Assembly (NCBI GenBank): GCA_938039295.1
Contig: CALHUY010000100.1
Coordinates: forward strand, 1-14,747
Source of the DNA: an uncultured Solobacterium sp.
GTDB lineage: Bacteria; Bacillota_I; Bacilli_A; Erysipelotrichales; Erysipelotrichaceae
Direction of reading: 5' to 3'
DNA length: 14,747 nt
In this document: positions 1 to 7,812 of the stretch, in pieces
How the letters are laid out: each line of letters opens with the position of its first letter
How positions within the stretch are numbered: position 1 is the stretch's first letter
Made by a program: the position numbers and the translations under genes
Notes under the pieces: model-generated
What the model was told of the DNA's origin: nothing
Seen by the model: the letters and a program-made list of their open reading frames with translations, nothing else
The model's database searches: none

Positions 1-55
1 ATATAGAAAAGCAGGTATGGAATAAATATATCAATGAGAATTGATTGGTTTTAGT

Positions 56-78
56 AGGCCCTTTAGTGGTCTTTTTTT
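56..78 (+). terminator. Weak intrinsic terminator of an upstream gene
   Basis: AGGCC (56-60) can pair with GGTCT (68-72) across a 7-nt loop, with one G-T pair, and a run of seven T follows (72-78). It probably ends a transcript entering from the left edge. The stem is only 5 bp, so this is tentative. Confidence 0.4.
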
Positions 79-104
79 GATAATTTAAATAAATGATGAG
101 CAAG

Positions 105-121
105 TTTTCAATCCTTGAAAA
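105..121. promoter_or_regulatory. Perfect 7-bp palindrome upstream of nrdAB
   Basis: TTTTCAA (105-111) and TTGAAAA (115-121) form a perfect inverted repeat around TCC. No T tail follows and the stem has little GC, so an operator-type protein site is more likely than a terminator. It does not resemble the NrdR box, the usual nrd operator. No regulator can be named. Confidence 0.35.
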
Positions 122-130
122 TGAAAAAGT

Positions 131-225
131 GGGAATGATTTCAGAGAAAAAAATGAGGGATTTTCAGCATTCAAAATAATAGGGCTTTCAGAGGGGAAAT
201 TTATCGAAAAAAATTGGGCATTCAG
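131..225 (+). repeat. Four imperfect GGG...TTCAG direct repeats in the nrdAB leader
   Basis: Four copies of a motif with GGG followed by TTCAG lie at 131-144, 157-167, 182-191 and 216-225. The inner spacing shrinks from 6 nt to 2-3 nt, and each copy is followed by A-rich DNA. The copies sit between the upstream terminator and the nrdA start, where the nrdAB promoter should be. They may be binding sites for a regulator or remnants of a duplicated leader. The repeats are seen directly; the function is inference. Confidence 0.45.
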
Positions 226-275
226 ATAGAAAAATAATTCTTTTTTTATTATGCTATTGAAAGACAGAATTCAGT

Positions 276-280
276 GGAGG
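276..280 (+). promoter_or_regulatory. Ribosome binding site that fixes the nrdA start
   Basis: GGAGG at 276-280 lies 8 nt before the GTG at 289. An earlier in-frame GTG at 274 overlaps this site and has no ribosome site of its own, so 289 is the better start. Confidence 0.75.
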
Positions 281-288
281 TAGAAGTT

Positions 289-2802
289 GTGGATAGGATA
301 GTAAAACGTAACGGACAAGTTGTTCCATATGATGGAGCTAAGATTGTTTTAGCAATAGAAAAATCTTTCCAAAGCGTAAATGAAAGTGTTGATCAAGCAT
401 ATCTTTCTGACTTACTAGTGCAGATTGAAGCGCAGTTCGACGGTCGTCAAGAAGTTGATGTTGAAGAAATTCAAGATACTGTTGAAAAAATCTTGATGAA
501 GAACGAAAAGTATAACGTCGCAAAGAGTTATATCTTATACCGTGAAAAGCGCACACAGATGCGTAATGAACGCCTTGAGTTAGTGAAACTCATCGGTGAC
601 GAAGAGTTGGAAGATGTTTTGGTTGATATCCAGAAGGCTTATCCAGACTATGACTTAAAGAGATTGTATGAGAAGTTCTCTACAATGTCTAAAGAAGGTC
701 AATCTCTGAAAGATAGAATTGCTTTATTAACAAGAAGTTCTGCTGAACTTACAACGAAAGAAGAACCAAACTGGGAGAGAATCGCTGGACGTTTGCTCAG
801 TTACAGTATTGCTTGTGATTTAAAAGTAACTGAAGAGAAACTAGGTCTAACAAGCTTCTACCAGAAGATTTCCTATATGATCGAACAAGGGTTATATGGA
901 GCATATATCTTAGAAAACTATTCTCATAAAGAAGTTGATGAAATCGCAACATTAATTGACAATACACGTAATAACTTATTCACATATAGTGGACTAGACT
1001 TGTTATCCCAGCGTTATTTGATTCGCAGCCACCAGCATGTCCTATTAGAGTCACCACAGGAAATGTACATCGGTATTGCAATGCATTTAGCAATGAAAGA
1101 GACAAATGATCGTATCGGTTGGGTAAAGAAGTTCTACGATATGATGAGTTTACATCAGGTAACGATGGCAACTCCTACACAAGCAAATGCGAGAAAGCCA
1201 TATCATCAGTTATCTAGTTGCTTTATTGATACTGTTCCAGATTCATTGGATGGTATCTATCATTCTATTTCTAACTTCGCTGATGTAAGTAAGTTCGGCG
1301 GTGGAATGGGTATGTACTTAGGAAAGGTTCGCTCCCGTGGTGGGTCAATCCGTGGTTTTGAAGGCGCATCTGGTGGTGTTATCCGTTGGATTCGTGTCAT
1401 CAACGATACTGCAGTTGCGGTTGACCAACTTGGTGTAAGAGCTGGGGCTGTAGCAGTATATCTCGATGTATGGCATAAAGACTTACCTGAATTCTTACAA
1501 TTACGTACAAATAACGGTGATGACCGTATGAAGGCTCACGATGTATTCCCTGCAGTATGCTATCCAGACTTATTCTGGAAGATGGTGAAGGAAGACATGA
1601 ACCAAGATTGGTATCTTCTTGATCCACATGATGTCCTTATGATTAAGGGTTATTGCCTTGAGGACTTCTATGGTGAAGAATGGGAAAAGAGATATTGGGA
1701 ATGTGTACATGACAACCGTATCTCTAAACGTGTCCTTGTATTAAAGGAAGTTGTACGTTTAATCTTGAAGTCTATGGTAGAAACAGGAACTCCATTTGCT
1801 TTCTATCGTGATGCGGTTAACCGTGCAAACCCAAATAAGCACAAGGGTATGATTTATAGTTCTAACCTCTGTACAGAAATTGCACAGAACATGTCAGAAG
1901 TGAAGCAGGTTTCTCGTGTCATAACGACAGAGGATGGCGATGAAGTTATCGTCACAACAACAAAACCAGGTGATTATGTTGTATGTAACTTAGCTTCATT
2001 ATGTTTAGGTAATATTAACGTGACAGATCCAAAGGAAATCGAAGAAGTTACTGCGACTGTAGTACGTGCTCTCGATAACGTTATCGATCTAAACTTCTAT
2101 CCTTTGCCTAACGCAAAAGTAACAAACCACAAGTATCGTTCTATCGGTCTTGGTGTCAGTGGTTACCACCACATGCTTGCAAAGAACCATATCATGTGGG
2201 AAAGCGAGGAACACTTGAAGTTTGTAGATGAAGTGTTTGAAAATATTGCGTATGCATCTATTAAGGCAAGTAATGCGTTAGCTAAGGAACGTGGAAGCTA
2301 TCAATACTTTGAAGGTTCAGAGTGGCAGACAGGTGCGTACTTCGACCAGCGTGGATATGACTCTGCACGTTGGAAAGAACTCAAGGAAGAAGTACATGCA
2401 ACAGGTATGCGTAATGCATATGTATTGGCAGTCGCTCCAACAAGTTCTACATCAATCTTAATCGGTACTTCAGCCGGACTTGACCCTGTTATGAATCGTT
2501 TCTTCTTAGAAGAAAAGAAGGGTTCTATCTTACCAAGAACTGCACCAGAATTATCTTCTGATACATATTGGTACTATAAGACAGCACATACAATTGACCA
2601 GACTTGGTCAGTTAGAGCTGCTGGTATCCGTCAGCGTCATATCGACCAAGCACAGAGCTTTAACTTATGGATTACAAATGACTATAAGATGAGTCAGTTA
2701 TTACAGTTATATGTACTAGCATATGATTGTGGAGTTAAGACTATCTACTACACACGTTCTAAGGCATTAGACCCTGAGGATTGTGAAAGTTGTTCCGCAT
2801 AG
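289..2802 (+). CDS. nrdA: Class I ribonucleoside-diphosphate reductase, alpha (catalytic) subunit
   Basis: This is the large subunit of ribonucleotide reductase, a cytoplasmic enzyme that reduces ribonucleoside diphosphates to deoxyribonucleotides for DNA synthesis. From the GTG at 289 it has 837 residues, normal for NrdA. Residues about 3-90 form an ATP-cone, the allosteric domain that senses ATP/dATP. The active-site set is visible: Cys311 in a QLSSC context, Asn526-Leu-Cys528-Thr-Glu530 (the thiyl-radical cysteine with its Asn and Glu), and Cys566 in VVCNLASL as the redox partner of Cys311. Tyr820-Tyr821 in KTIYYTRS match the radical-transfer tyrosines, and the C-terminal Cys832/Cys835 pair would re-reduce the active site. 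It is followed 11 nt later by nrdB. No nrdI or nrdH is adjacent, which fits class Ia better than Ib. Identity is very secure. Confidence 0.96.
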   Translation: MDRIVKRNGQVVPYDGAKIVLAIEKSFQSVNESVDQAYLSDLLVQIEAQFDGRQEVDVEEIQDTVEKILMKNEKYNVAKSYILYREKRTQMRNERLELVKLIGDEELEDVLVDIQKAYPDYDLKRLYEKFSTMSKEGQSLKDRIALLTRSSAELTTKEEPNWERIAGRLLSYSIACDLKVTEEKLGLTSFYQKISYMIEQGLYGAYILENYSHKEVDEIATLIDNTRNNLFTYSGLDLLSQRYLIRSHQHVLLESPQEMYIGIAMHLAMKETNDRIGWVKKFYDMMSLHQVTMATPTQANARKPYHQLSSCFIDTVPDSLDGIYHSISNFADVSKFGGGMGMYLGKVRSRGGSIRGFEGASGGVIRWIRVINDTAVAVDQLGVRAGAVAVYLDVWHKDLPEFLQLRTNNGDDRMKAHDVFPAVCYPDLFWKMVKEDMNQDWYLLDPHDVLMIKGYCLEDFYGEEWEKRYWECVHDNRISKRVLVLKEVVRLILKSMVETGTPFAFYRDAVNRANPNKHKGMIYSSNLCTEIAQNMSEVKQVSRVITTEDGDEVIVTTTKPGDYVVCNLASLCLGNINVTDPKEIEEVTATVVRALDNVIDLNFYPLPNAKVTNHKYRSIGLGVSGYHHMLAKNHIMWESEEHLKFVDEVFENIAYASIKASNALAKERGSYQYFEGSEWQTGAYFDQRGYDSARWKELKEEVHATGMRNAYVLAVAPTSSTSILIGTSAGLDPVMNRFFLEEKKGSILPRTAPELSSDTYWYYKTAHTIDQTWSVRAAGIRQRHIDQAQSFNLWITNDYKMSQLLQLYVLAYDCGVKTIYYTRSKALDPEDCESCSA

Positions 2803-2806
2803 GAGG
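2801..2806 (+). promoter_or_regulatory. Ribosome binding site of nrdB, overlapping the nrdA stop
   Basis: AGGAGG at 2801-2806 shares bases with the nrdA TAG and lies 7 nt before the nrdB ATG at 2814. An in-frame TTG at 2790, inside nrdA, lacks such a site and is rejected. Confidence 0.8.
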
Positions 2807-2813
2807 CAGAAAC

Positions 2814-3863
2814 ATGCAGACAGATCAGATTAATCGTAAACCGTTATTCAACCCTGAGGGTGATATTGATGTACGTAATCGTCGTCTTATCAACTTCAAT
2901 ACAACAAATATTAATGACTTCAATAATATGAAGTATAACTGGGTATCTGATTGGTACCGTCAAGCAATGAACAATTTCTGGGTTCCAGAAGAAATTAACT
3001 TGAACCAAGACAAATCAGATTATCCACGTCTTAGCCTAGCTGAAAAGACAGCATACGATAAGATTTTGAGTTTCTTAGTTTACTTAGATTCTCTACAATC
3101 TGCTAACTTACCAAACATTTCTCAGTACATTACTGCAAATGAAGTTAACTTATGCTTGTCTATCCAGACATTCCAAGAGTGTATTCACTCACAGTCTTAC
3201 AGCTACATGCTAGACTCCATTTGTTCTCCTGAGCAGAGAAACGATATCCTCTATCAGTGGAAGACAGATGAACACTTATTGAAGAGAAATGAATTTATTG
3301 GTGAACTCTATAATGAGTTTGTTGCCAAGCAAGATAAGCAATCTTTCTTGAGAGTTTGTATTGCAAACTTTATCTTAGAGGGTGTTTACTTCTATTCTGG
3401 ATTTATGTTCTTCTACAATCTTGCTAGAAATGGTAAGATGCCAGGAAGTGTACAGGAAATTCGTTACATCAACCGTGATGAATCAACACACTTATGGTTA
3501 TTCCGTAATATATTAGTTGAATTACAGAAGGAAGAACCAGAGTTATTTACACCAGAAAACATTCAGATGATTCGCGATATGATGAATACTGGTGTTGAAC
3601 AAGAAATTGCATGGGGACACTATGTAATTGGTGATGAAATTCCAGGCTTAAATAAGCAGATGGTTACTGACTATATCAAGTATCTTGGCAATACACGTTT
3701 TGCGACATTAGGTTTTGGTAATCTGTATGAAGAATACGCTGAGGAACCAGAATCCATGAAGTGGGTAAAACAATACTCAGACGCAAACATGGTAAAGACT
3801 GATTTCTTTGAAGCTAGACCATCCGCATATGCGAAGAGTGGTGCAATTGAAGATGACCTATAA
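2814..3863 (+). CDS. nrdB: Class I ribonucleoside-diphosphate reductase, beta (radical-generating) subunit
   Basis: This is the small subunit that houses the metal centre and makes the radical used by NrdA. It is 349 residues, typical for NrdB. All six expected metal ligands are present with family spacing: Asp92, Glu122, His125, Glu189, Glu223 and His226 (motifs ECIH and RDESTH). Tyr129, in HSQSY seven residues after Glu122, matches the stable tyrosyl radical of E. coli Tyr122. The protein is therefore the tyrosyl-radical type and not the Phe-bearing class Ic type. The acidic C-terminal tail should dock on NrdA. The metal (di-iron or dimanganese) cannot be told from sequence; the absence of a neighbouring nrdI mildly favours iron. 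It forms an operon with nrdA and its stop codon sits in the loop of the terminator. Confidence 0.95.
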   Translation: MQTDQINRKPLFNPEGDIDVRNRRLINFNTTNINDFNNMKYNWVSDWYRQAMNNFWVPEEINLNQDKSDYPRLSLAEKTAYDKILSFLVYLDSLQSANLPNISQYITANEVNLCLSIQTFQECIHSQSYSYMLDSICSPEQRNDILYQWKTDEHLLKRNEFIGELYNEFVAKQDKQSFLRVCIANFILEGVYFYSGFMFFYNLARNGKMPGSVQEIRYINRDESTHLWLFRNILVELQKEEPELFTPENIQMIRDMMNTGVEQEIAWGHYVIGDEIPGLNKQMVTDYIKYLGNTRFATLGFGNLYEEYAEEPESMKWVKQYSDANMVKTDFFEARPSAYAKSGAIEDDL

Positions 3864-3880
3864 GGTCATCTTTTTCTTTT
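3850..3880 (+). terminator. Intrinsic terminator of nrdAB
   Basis: AAGATGACC (3850-3858) pairs perfectly with GGTCATCTT (3864-3872) around a 5-nt loop containing the nrdB TAA, and a T-rich tract runs to 3880. The last coding codons form the 5' arm. Confidence 0.85.
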
Positions 3881-3908
3881 GATGGGCTATAGAGAGCATG
3901 GTTGTGTG

Positions 3909-3917
3909 TGGTATAAT
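3909..3917 (+). promoter_or_regulatory. Extended -10 promoter of the cdaA operon
   Basis: TATAAT at 3912-3917 is a perfect -10 box, preceded by TG one base upstream (3909-3910), the extended -10 signature. No good -35 box lies at the right distance, which is common for extended -10 promoters. It lies 30 bases before the cdaA ATG and 32 bases after the nrdAB terminator. Confidence 0.7.
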
Positions 3918-3946
3918 AAGTACATATTTGAAAGGGGATATGATTA

Positions 3947-5071
3947 ATGTCAGCCTATAACTTATCATCATTGTGGGACAAGTTTTTAACTTTCAGTACG
4001 ACAGTTATCGATATAGTAGTAATTTGGATGATTATCTTAGCCGCATTGCGTATTGTTCGTGGTAAGAGCAGTACCATGCAGATATTTAAAGGTATTATCT
4101 TTGTTATCATCGTAGATGTACTTGCAAAGGTCATGAATCTTAAAACTTTGCAGTTTTTAACAAATATGTTTATTAACTGGGGATTCTTAGCAGTTATTAT
4201 TATCTTCCAACCAGAAATCCGTACGATTTTGGAAAGACTGGGTAAGAGTAGTTTCTTCTCTAGAATGAGTTCACTTAGTGGTAACGAAAAGGAAAAACTG
4301 GTGGACAATATTGTGACTGCAGTACGCTTATTGAGTGCAGATCAAACTGGTGCGTTGATTTCAATTGAGAAGTCTCATCCTTTAGATGACTTCATTGCGA
4401 CTGGTACGCGTTTGAATTCTGATGTAACTGCAGAACTTTTAACTTCCATCTTTGTTACTTCGACACCATTACATGATGGAGCAGTGATTATTCAGGGTGA
4501 TAAGATTGCGTGTGCAAGTGCATATTTCCCTCCAACAACAGCAGATATTCCATCTCGATATGGTTCAAGACACCGTGCTGCAATTGGTATTAGTGAAATT
4601 ACAGATGCGATTACAATTGTAGTTTCAGAAGAAACAGGAAATGTATCAATCGCAGAAAGTGGTAAGCTAACTGCTGTAAATGAACAACAATTACGTAAAT
4701 ATCTAACACACATCATCGTAGGAAAAACTGATGAAAATAGTGAAGATGACGATGATGAAACTATGATTGAAGCCGATGTGTATGAACTTCAAACAAAGAT
4801 GGATGATACACCAGCTGCTAATGAAGAAACAATTCTTGAAACAGGTAAGATTACTGCAGAAGAAGTTGTCCCAGCTGAACAAAATGGTAAATCCACAAAT
4901 ACTAAACATGCATTACAGGATGTACATGAAGCAGCGGATGCGGCTGCGAAAGCTGCGTCAATAAAGCTTCCACATAAGAAAAAGCGTCCAACGCCAAGTT
5001 ATCCAACACATAACAAAGCGAATTATAAACAATCAGATACCTCTGATCATAAGCAAGGAGGTGAACGATAA
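3947..5071 (+). CDS. cdaA: Membrane diadenylate cyclase CdaA with a long charged C-terminal tail
   Basis: CdaA joins two ATP molecules into the second messenger c-di-AMP, which controls potassium and osmolyte balance and wall homeostasis. Three hydrophobic segments (about residues 16-37, 47-63 and 68-88) anchor it in the membrane. The cytoplasmic DAC domain (about 97-258) carries the two signature motifs, DGA at 177-179 (in LHDGAV) and RHR at 208-210 (in GSRHRAAIG). A GGGG-type ribosome site precedes the ATG at 3947. The odd part is residues 261-374: CdaA usually ends soon after the DAC domain (about 270 residues), but here an extra stretch of about 110 residues follows. It is first acidic (EDDDDE at 266-271), then Ala-rich, then basic and Pro-rich (HKKKRPTP at 343-350), and is probably disordered. 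Its last base overlaps the cdaR start codon. Confidence 0.94.
   Translation: MSAYNLSSLWDKFLTFSTTVIDIVVIWMIILAALRIVRGKSSTMQIFKGIIFVIIVDVLAKVMNLKTLQFLTNMFINWGFLAVIIIFQPEIRTILERLGKSSFFSRMSSLSGNEKEKLVDNIVTAVRLLSADQTGALISIEKSHPLDDFIATGTRLNSDVTAELLTSIFVTSTPLHDGAVIIQGDKIACASAYFPPTTADIPSRYGSRHRAAIGISEITDAITIVVSEETGNVSIAESGKLTAVNEQQLRKYLTHIIVGKTDENSEDDDDETMIEADVYELQTKMDDTPAANEETILETGKITAEEVVPAEQNGKSTNTKHALQDVHEAADAAAKAASIKLPHKKKRPTPSYPTHNKANYKQSDTSDHKQGGER
5055..5064 (+). promoter_or_regulatory. Near-perfect ribosome binding site for cdaR inside cdaA
   Basis: AAGGAGGTGA at 5055-5064 is complementary to the 3' end of 16S rRNA over its full length and lies 6 nt before the cdaR ATG at 5071. It encodes the last residues of CdaA, so strong cdaR translation is built into the cdaA tail. 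Confidence 0.8.
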
Positions 5072-6459
5072 TGGCAAATAAGAAAAAACATCATATGGAT
5101 CATAATAAACTTGAACTTGCAAAACATCTTGCAAATCAATCGAAGCGCATATCAAGTCAATATGATCGATTTGTACAGAAGATTAACCATTTCATTCACT
5201 ACGCTTCTACAGGTATTGACCGCGTATTGTTTAATGCAAAATATGCAAAAGTTGTATCGTTGATATTGGCTGCACTGTTATATGTCGTTGTAAACTACAA
5301 CGATATTACATCGCTATATCAGACATCACTTAAGACAAGTCGTACTGTTCAAAATGTTGCGGTATATGTACAATATGATACGCAAGAGTATGAAATTTCA
5401 GGAATTCCAACAACAACTGATGTTACGATTACAGGTGATGCGACAAGTGTTACTGCTGCAAGTACCATAAATGGTAAGGTTGTCGCAGACCTAACAAACT
5501 TAACAGAGGGAACCCATGCAGTAACATTGATTGCGGAAGGATTCGGAGATTCTGTAAGTACAATCGTTAATCCATCGAATGCGGTTGTAACAATCAAGAA
5601 GAAAGTTACACAACAGTTCTCGCTTTCTTATGATATTATTCATCGCGATAAGATGGATGGTATTTATAACGTAGGTACTCCTCAGTTTGCGTCTTCCGTA
5701 GTAGATGTACGTGCTTCACAGGATACATTAAATCAGATTGCCTTTGTGAAGGCACTTATTGACGTATCCAATCAGACTGCAGATTTTGAACAAGATGCAA
5801 AACTTGTTGCCTACGATGCAAATGGTCAAATTGTAAATGTAGATATTGAACCTCAGTCCATGCATGTATATGTACCAGTTACTTCACCTAACAAGACAGT
5901 TCCTATTGAAGTGAAGATTAAGGGTACACCTGGTGATAATCAAGCAGTTGCTTCAGCTGTAGCTGATAAACAGACTGTTACAATCTATGGTACAGAAAGT
6001 GCATTACTTGATATTGATAAAGTTACAGTTGAAGTTGATGTTTCAAATCTTACAAAAGATACAACAGTATCACAGGATATTACACTTCCTACAGGTATTA
6101 CATCATCAACAGTTTCTACTATTAGTGTTGATGTAAAGCTTGGTGCGGCTACAACAAGAACAATCACATCAGTTCCAATCAATTACAAGAACAATGTGCA
6201 TAACTACAAAGCTACACAAGAGGATAATATTACTACGATGGATGTAGAAGTATTTGGTACACAGGATAATATCAGTAAGATTACAGCAAATGATATTTAT
6301 CTTTATATCGATATGTCGACAGCAGAGCCTGGACTACATGAGTTCGAAGTGATGGTGGAACAACCTTCTACAGGACTTGTAAAGTACAACCTAAAAAACA
6401 ATAAACTAACACTGACAGTTTTAGGTGATCAAAATACCCAACAGAAAGAGGGAGAATAA
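5071..6459 (+). CDS. cdaR: CdaA regulatory protein CdaR (YbbR-domain protein)
   Basis: CdaR is the membrane-anchored partner that modulates CdaA activity; its YbbR domains lie outside the membrane. The protein has 462 residues. A basic cytoplasmic segment (1-57, with KKKHH near the start) is followed by one transmembrane helix (about 58-75). Four beta-rich repeats follow at roughly 95-176, 182-270, 276-356 and 366-451, each ending in a pattern such as VTI or VYVPV, as in YbbR domains. The N-terminal cytoplasmic part is longer than the few residues I would expect in this family. The ATG overlaps the cdaA stop by one base (TAATG), indicating coupled translation, and glmM follows 3 bases after the stop. 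The cdaA-cdaR-glmM order is the standard Firmicutes arrangement. Confidence 0.92.
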   Translation: MANKKKHHMDHNKLELAKHLANQSKRISSQYDRFVQKINHFIHYASTGIDRVLFNAKYAKVVSLILAALLYVVVNYNDITSLYQTSLKTSRTVQNVAVYVQYDTQEYEISGIPTTTDVTITGDATSVTAASTINGKVVADLTNLTEGTHAVTLIAEGFGDSVSTIVNPSNAVVTIKKKVTQQFSLSYDIIHRDKMDGIYNVGTPQFASSVVDVRASQDTLNQIAFVKALIDVSNQTADFEQDAKLVAYDANGQIVNVDIEPQSMHVYVPVTSPNKTVPIEVKIKGTPGDNQAVASAVADKQTVTIYGTESALLDIDKVTVEVDVSNLTKDTTVSQDITLPTGITSSTVSTISVDVKLGAATTRTITSVPINYKNNVHNYKATQEDNITTMDVEVFGTQDNISKITANDIYLYIDMSTAEPGLHEFEVMVEQPSTGLVKYNLKNNKLTLTVLGDQNTQQKEGE

Positions 6460-6462
6460 CGT

Positions 6463-7800
6463 ATGGGACGATATTTCGGCACGGATGGTATCCGTGGAAA
6501 AGCAAATGAAGTATTAACAGCAGAGAGGGCCTTCCAGGTTGGAAGATACCTGGGATACTATTTCAGCAAAGAAGGAAAAAATAAAATCGTTATCGGTAAG
6601 GACACAAGACTTTCTAGCGATATGTTCGAAAATGCATTAGCAGCAGGTATTACATCTGAAGGTTGTGATGCATATCTAGCAGGATACTGTCCAACACCAA
6701 TGATTTGCCTTTTGACAAAGGAGAATGGTTTTGCGTGTGGTGCGATGATTTCTGCGAGTCATAATCCATTCTACGATAATGGTATTAAAGTCTTCTCTAA
6801 TGATGGCTTCAAGCTATCCAGTGATATTGAAGACCTTATCGAAGACTATATTGATGGTAAAGTTACAATTCCTTATCGTACAGATAGTGAAATTGGTAAG
6901 GTAATTGCTTATCCTCAGGGAATTGATATTTACTTAGATTGGATTGTAAAGGAATATCCATTAGATTTAAGTGGATGGAAGATTGCGATTGATTGTGCAA
7001 ACGGTTCTTCATCCTTTACGGCAAAGAAGGCACTTGAAAGATTAGGTGCTGAAGTAACAGCTTTCCATGATGAGCCAAATGGCATTAACATCAATACAAA
7101 GTGTGGTTCTACACATCCTGAATTATTCTGTGAAGAAATGAAGAAGGGTAACTACACGGTTGGTTTAACGTTTGACGGTGATGCGGATCGTCAGATTATG
7201 GTTCGTCCAGATGGTGAACTTGTTAATGGTGACTTTATGTTATACATCGTTGGTAAATACCTACGTGATTTAAATAAGTTAACAAATAACACAATCGTTA
7301 CAACAGTTATGGCCAATCTTGGTTTATACAAGGCTATGGAACGTGAAGGTATCCGAGTTGAAAAGACACAGGTAGGAGATAAGTATGTCTCTGAAGTAAT
7401 GTTCCGTGATAACTATGTTATCGGTGGCGAACAAAGTGGACATATCATCCTGAAGGAACATGCTACAACAGGTGATGGTTTATTAACTGCACTTTCTGTG
7501 CTTGAAGTCATGAAGAATACAGATAAGGGTATCATCGAACTATGTGAAGGACTTAAGATTTATCCACAGCTACTAGTAAATGTTAAGGTGACAGATAAAA
7601 CACTTGTAATGGATGATGAAGAAGTTCAAAAGTCAATCGATGAAGTAAATGAAGAACTCAATGGTAATGGTCGTATTCTTGTTCGTCCAAGTGGAACAGA
7701 ACCATTGTTAAGAGTAATGGCTGAAGCTGAGACAGATGAAATCTGTGAACGTCTAGTAGGGAAGGTTGCAGATATTATCCGTAGAAAATACGGTGCTTAA
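6463..7800 (+). CDS. glmM: Phosphoglucosamine mutase
   Basis: GlmM converts glucosamine-6-phosphate to glucosamine-1-phosphate, the cytoplasmic step leading to UDP-GlcNAc and so to peptidoglycan. The 445 residues match the family length. The N-terminus begins GRYFGTDGIRG, characteristic of GlmM. Ser99 in ISASHNP is the catalytic phosphoserine, the metal-binding loop is FDGDADR at 237-243, and RPSGTEP at 408-414 is the sugar-phosphate binding loop. A GAGGG site about 10 nt upstream serves the ATG at 6463. In other Firmicutes GlmM binds CdaA and lowers c-di-AMP synthesis, so this operon links wall-precursor flow to the messenger; that interaction is known for the family and not shown by this sequence. 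Confidence 0.96.
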   Translation: MGRYFGTDGIRGKANEVLTAERAFQVGRYLGYYFSKEGKNKIVIGKDTRLSSDMFENALAAGITSEGCDAYLAGYCPTPMICLLTKENGFACGAMISASHNPFYDNGIKVFSNDGFKLSSDIEDLIEDYIDGKVTIPYRTDSEIGKVIAYPQGIDIYLDWIVKEYPLDLSGWKIAIDCANGSSSFTAKKALERLGAEVTAFHDEPNGININTKCGSTHPELFCEEMKKGNYTVGLTFDGDADRQIMVRPDGELVNGDFMLYIVGKYLRDLNKLTNNTIVTTVMANLGLYKAMEREGIRVEKTQVGDKYVSEVMFRDNYVIGGEQSGHIILKEHATTGDGLLTALSVLEVMKNTDKGIIELCEGLKIYPQLLVNVKVTDKTLVMDDEEVQKSIDEVNEELNGNGRILVRPSGTEPLLRVMAEAETDEICERLVGKVADIIRRKYGA

Positions 7801-7812
7801 TAAGGAGTGCGT

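Noticed and set aside
131..225. CRISPR array from the repeats upstream of nrdA
   Set aside because: The repeats are short, imperfect and unevenly spaced, and no cas genes are present.
274..288. GTG at 274 as the nrdA start
   Set aside because: It overlaps the GGAGG ribosome site that serves the GTG at 289, and the added five residues are not part of the conserved ATP-cone start.
1..288. NrdR box or a cobalamin riboswitch controlling nrdAB
   Set aside because: No ACA-N-TATAT-N-TGT-like palindrome pair and no riboswitch core were seen in the leader.
2790..2813. TTG at 2790 as the nrdB start
   Set aside because: It lies inside nrdA without a ribosome site; AGGAGG at 2801-2806 clearly serves the ATG at 2814.
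3871..3946. A c-di-AMP (ydaO) riboswitch before cdaA
   Set aside because: The leader between terminator and start codon is under 80 bases, too short for that structure, and only a promoter and ribosome site are visible.
3955..4308. Minus-strand open frames within cdaA, cdaR, nrdA, gnd and zwf
   Set aside because: They lie opposite genes with strong family motifs, lack ribosome sites and have no recognisable domains.
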